Assembly (NCBI GenBank): GCA_008932955.1
Contig: WBXE01000102.1
Span: 1 to 8,437 of the forward strand
DNA from: Verrucomicrobiota bacterium
Lineage (GTDB): Bacteria > Verrucomicrobiota > Verrucomicrobiia > Verrucomicrobiales > Akkermansiaceae
Reading direction: 5' to 3'
Length of the DNA stretch: 8,437 nt
Shown: positions 6,187 through 8,437 of the stretch, piece by piece
Numbering within the stretch: position 1 is the stretch's first letter
Layout of the letters: each line of letters starts with the position of its first letter
Position numbers and translations under genes: made by a program
The notes under the pieces: generated by a model
Databases searched by the model: none
What the model saw: only the letters and a program-made list of their open reading frames with translations
Told to the model about the DNA's origin: nothing

Positions 6187-7632
6187 TTAAGACTTGGGGG
6201 ATTCCTGTTCTGGCAGATAGAGACCGGTCGGCTCCTTGACTCGGCCCGGTGGGCGGACGCCGGGACCCGGTTGTTTGACGCCGAGGTCGGCATCCATGAC
6301 GGCAATGAGTTTTTGTAGACGCTCGATGACATCGGGGTGCTCGGCTGCAACGTCGTGGGTCTCGCCGATATCGCTGTCTAGGTTGTAGAGGGTGGGCGTG
6401 AACTCGCCTGCTGCCGCGCCGGCATTTTTTGGGCCACCCATGTTCTCGGATTGGCGGACGATGGCCAGCTTCCACGGGCCGCTGCGAACGGCTTCGAGGC
6501 GGTTAGAGCTGAAATAGTAATGGGCATCGCGCGGCGAGAGTTGCGATTTTCCTAACAATAACGACGTCATATCCCTGCCGTCGATGGTTAGGCCTTGCTG
6601 CAACTTTGCGCCACCCAGCGCGGCGAAGGTGGGTAAGAAATCAATGTTGCCGCCCACCGCATCGCAGGTGCTGGCGGCGGGTACTTTGCCTGGCCACCAA
6701 GCGATGGTGGGCTCGCGCATGCCGCCTTCGAAGGTGCCGCCCTTGCCACCGCGCAGAGGGCCGGCGGAGCCGCTGTTTTTCCCCGTTTCGAGCCAGGGGC
6801 CGTTATCGCTGGAGAAGATAACGAGGGTATGGTTGGCAAGGTTGAGTTCGCGCAGGGTATCGAGGATTTTGCCGACGCTCCAATCGACTTCCTCGACCCA
6901 ATCACCGAACGCGCCGTTGGCCGAGCGGCCTTTGAATTTTTCGCCAGGATGAATGGGCACGTGGACGGCGGTGTGCGGCAGATAGAGGAAGAACGGCTTG
7001 GTCTTGTTCTCGGTGATGAATTTGACAGCCTCGTCGGTGTAGCGTTCGGTTAGGCGGTCCTGTGCAGCGGGCGCCAGGGTTTCGATAACCTCGTCGTCGC
7101 GCACCAGGGGTAGCGGCGGGGCGCCCTTGCGCTTGGTTCCTACAGGCGGCGGACCGGTCTCGCTGCCGCCCATGTCGTTAGAATAGGGCAAGCCGAAATA
7201 GTGGTCGAAACCCCGGTGGGTGGGCAGAAACTCCGGCTGATCGCCGACGTGCCATTTGCCGATGCACATCGTGGCGTAACCCGCGCCCTTGAGCAACCCG
7301 GCCACGGTGCTCTCTTTCGCGCTGATGCCGATGGGGCAGGCTGGAAAGACGACATTGGGCAGCGACACCCGCTTGGCGTAGCAGCCGGTGAGCACTTGCG
7401 CCCGCGACGGCGTGCACACCGGCGCGCCGTAAAACGATGTGAGCTTCATGCCTTCCCGCGCCATCCGGTCGATGTTAGGCGTGTGGTTCTTTGTAGAGCC
7501 AAACGGCCCGATATCCCCATAGCCCATGTCATCGATGTAAATGAGGACGATGTTAGGTTTAGCGGCGGCGGCAGGGAGAGCGGCGGGCGCGACGAAAAGG
7601 ATCGCGGCAAAGATGCGGAACAGGTTTTTCAT
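6187..7632 (-). CDS. Exported arylsulfatase-type sulfatase (formylglycine-dependent)
   Basis: The 481-residue protein belongs to the alkaline-phosphatase-superfamily sulfatases (arylsulfatase A / GALNS-like), which remove sulfate esters, often from sulfated polysaccharides. A signal peptide covers residues 1-24 (MKNLFRIFAAILFVAPAALP then AAAA|KPN), so it acts in the periplasm or outside. Metal ligands are expected at D34-D35 (IYIDDMGYGD) and D276-N277 (SSDNG). The activation motif C73-TPSR77 is the CxPSR type, in which the cysteine is converted to formylglycine. GKWH (125-128), PTHRGFDHYFG (137-147), the HTAVHVP region (220-226) and GGKGGTFEGGMREP (295-308) are further family blocks. The frame can be extended eight codons to a TTG at 7656, but the ATG at 7632 starts a normal signal peptide. 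No maturase lies nearby. It is the first gene of a possible two-gene unit with the downstream kinase. The substrate is unknown. Confidence 0.93.
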   Translation of the reverse strand: MKNLFRIFAAILFVAPAALPAAAAKPNIVLIYIDDMGYGDIGPFGSTKNHTPNIDRMAREGMKLTSFYGAPVCTPSRAQVLTGCYAKRVSLPNVVFPACPIGISAKESTVAGLLKGAGYATMCIGKWHVGDQPEFLPTHRGFDHYFGLPYSNDMGGSETGPPPVGTKRKGAPPLPLVRDDEVIETLAPAAQDRLTERYTDEAVKFITENKTKPFFLYLPHTAVHVPIHPGEKFKGRSANGAFGDWVEEVDWSVGKILDTLRELNLANHTLVIFSSDNGPWLETGKNSGSAGPLRGGKGGTFEGGMREPTIAWWPGKVPAASTCDAVGGNIDFLPTFAALGGAKLQQGLTIDGRDMTSLLLGKSQLSPRDAHYYFSSNRLEAVRSGPWKLAIVRQSENMGGPKNAGAAAGEFTPTLYNLDSDIGETHDVAAEHPDVIERLQKLIAVMDADLGVKQPGPGVRPPGRVKEPTGLYLPEQESPKS

Positions 7633-7838
7633 GATTTTAAGAGTAACGGGTAACAAGGCTCTATCATCTGGCTAGCTGGCGCGCAAGCGTAGCCCTCAGC
7701 AACACAAACACCATCAAAAATATGCCGTCTTACCGCTCAGCGCAGGGTGATTGGCTAAATCAGCCTCTATTCAAGGAACTGCAAAGATTTTTAAGTTTGG
7801 GGTGACATAGGTGCTGATTTTGTCATGTTACCCGGGTG

Positions 7839-8189
7839 ATGACCCCGCCGCACCTTTGCTCGACGCTGGATGAAGTCACCCAAGGCCTTGAAATTAGGAC
7901 GGCCACGACAGAGCTTGAAATTTCACAACTGCGTGAAGCCCTCAAGAAGAACCAGAAGAACCTGCATCTTTTTGCCGGCACCTTGCTAGACACCCTCCCT
8001 CTGGATCTCGCCGGGCAACTCGAATGCGGCCACGGTCGCATCGAACAGTGCAACCTGCGCGTCGCTCCTCTTGATTCCGACATCAGCTCCTTTCCCCACG
8101 CACGCCAAGTGCTGAGTTGCACCCGCATTTACAGTTCCAAGAATAGCGGGGAGGACAAGGCCGAAACCCGCTACTTCATCACCGGTTAG
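7839..8189 (+). pseudogene. ISAs1-like transposase fragment
   Basis: The short frame carries a piece typical of ISAs1-family (H-repeat-type) DDE transposases: EALKKNQKNLH (from about 7935), then GHGRIEQCNLRVAPLDS (about 8028-8078), FPHARQVLSCTRIYSSK and GEDKAETRYFIT up to the stop. Intact transposases of this family have well over 300 residues. The N-terminal part with the first catalytic aspartates is missing, and the frame stops right after RYFITG, where FITSL and the C-terminal HWxIEN block should continue. The first 30 or so residues have no clear similarity to the family, so the homologous part probably begins near 7935. It is most likely a non-functional remnant; I could not identify terminal inverted repeats or a target duplication. 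Confidence 0.65.
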
Positions 8190-8437
8190 CAAGCGTCCAA
8201 GGCGCAGCATCTGGCGCGGGCGGGCGATTGGCAGGGCAAGGTGGGATGCTGTGCAGATCCGCGTTGGGCGGCGCGGTCGCCTCCCGGCCCGTGCCGTGAG
8301 CGGTAGGCGGGCTATCTGATTGAGGAGTGACGACTGTTGATTTTTGAATGACGAAGTGCCTTGGCAGGCTTTGCATGGGCGCGGCCAGCCGCCGTTGTTA
8401 GCTCCTGCACGGTTCATCGATCCCATCGGAAATCAAC
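8190..8437. other. No recognisable gene at the right end
   Basis: After the transposase remnant I find no reading frame with family-like motifs. Frames on both strands here are rich in arginine, proline and alanine and look like chance readings of GC-rich sequence. Two minimal hairpins, GGCG-CGGT-CGCC (8270-8281) and CGGC-CCGT-GCCG (8285-8296), are too short to mean much. The stretch could hold the decayed end of the insertion sequence, which cannot be delimited from this window. Confidence 0.4.

Noticed and set aside
5473..7632. Functional link between sulfatase and adenylate kinase through sulfate activation (APS metabolism)
   Set aside because: The kinase signatures are those of AMP kinases, no ATP sulfurylase or APS kinase is present, and the sulfatase is exported, so the idea has no support beyond adjacency.
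7799..7833. GGGTGACAT/ATGTTACCC imperfect inverted repeat before the transposase fragment, considered as an IS end
   Set aside because: The stem includes a wobble pair, no matching copy was found on the other side of the fragment and no target duplication is visible.
7986..8426. 146-codon minus-strand frame over the transposase remnant
   Set aside because: It is antisense to the ISAs1-like segment and has no recognisable motif.

Overview
The window is a GC-rich bacterial chromosome segment. A full-length bacterial leucyl-tRNA synthetase, a secreted formylglycine-type sulfatase and a beta-lactamase-fold serine hydrolase together suggest the Verrucomicrobia or a nearby PVC lineage. This is inferred from gene content and protein style, since there is no rRNA or other marker to prove it. 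No strong Shine-Dalgarno sequence precedes any of the main starts.

Layout on the plus strand: positions 1-302 hold a non-coding block with a 32-bp direct repeat, a chain of short perfect hairpins and a plausible promoter. An exported serine hydrolase follows (303-1388), then a 262-bp spacer, then leuS (1651-4227). leuS converges on the next minus-strand genes, and the 98-bp gap between them carries a perfect 25-bp inverted repeat that looks like a REP/REPIN-type element.

Layout on the minus strand: positions 4326-5221 encode the N-terminal part of a TOTE-type archaeo-eukaryotic primase, with a DUF559 nuclease-like domain directly downstream in another frame. This looks like one broken or internally deleted gene from a conflict/defence system. 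Next is a 250-bp spacer with an imperfect palindrome built from CACTGA units, then an archaeal-type adenylate kinase (5473-6099), then an exported sulfatase (6187-7632). The sulfatase and kinase are co-oriented with 87 bp between them.

The right end (about 7839-8189, plus strand) carries a fragment of an ISAs1-like transposase, followed by about 250 bp with no recognisable gene.

The genes do not form one obvious pathway. The window mixes a housekeeping gene (leuS), two secreted hydrolases, a phylogenetically out-of-place adenylate kinase, and mobile or defence debris with several palindromic repeats. No intact new system is visible. The points most worth following up are the archaeal-type kinase in a bacterial context, the primase/DUF559 remnant, and the three different palindromic repeat structures.
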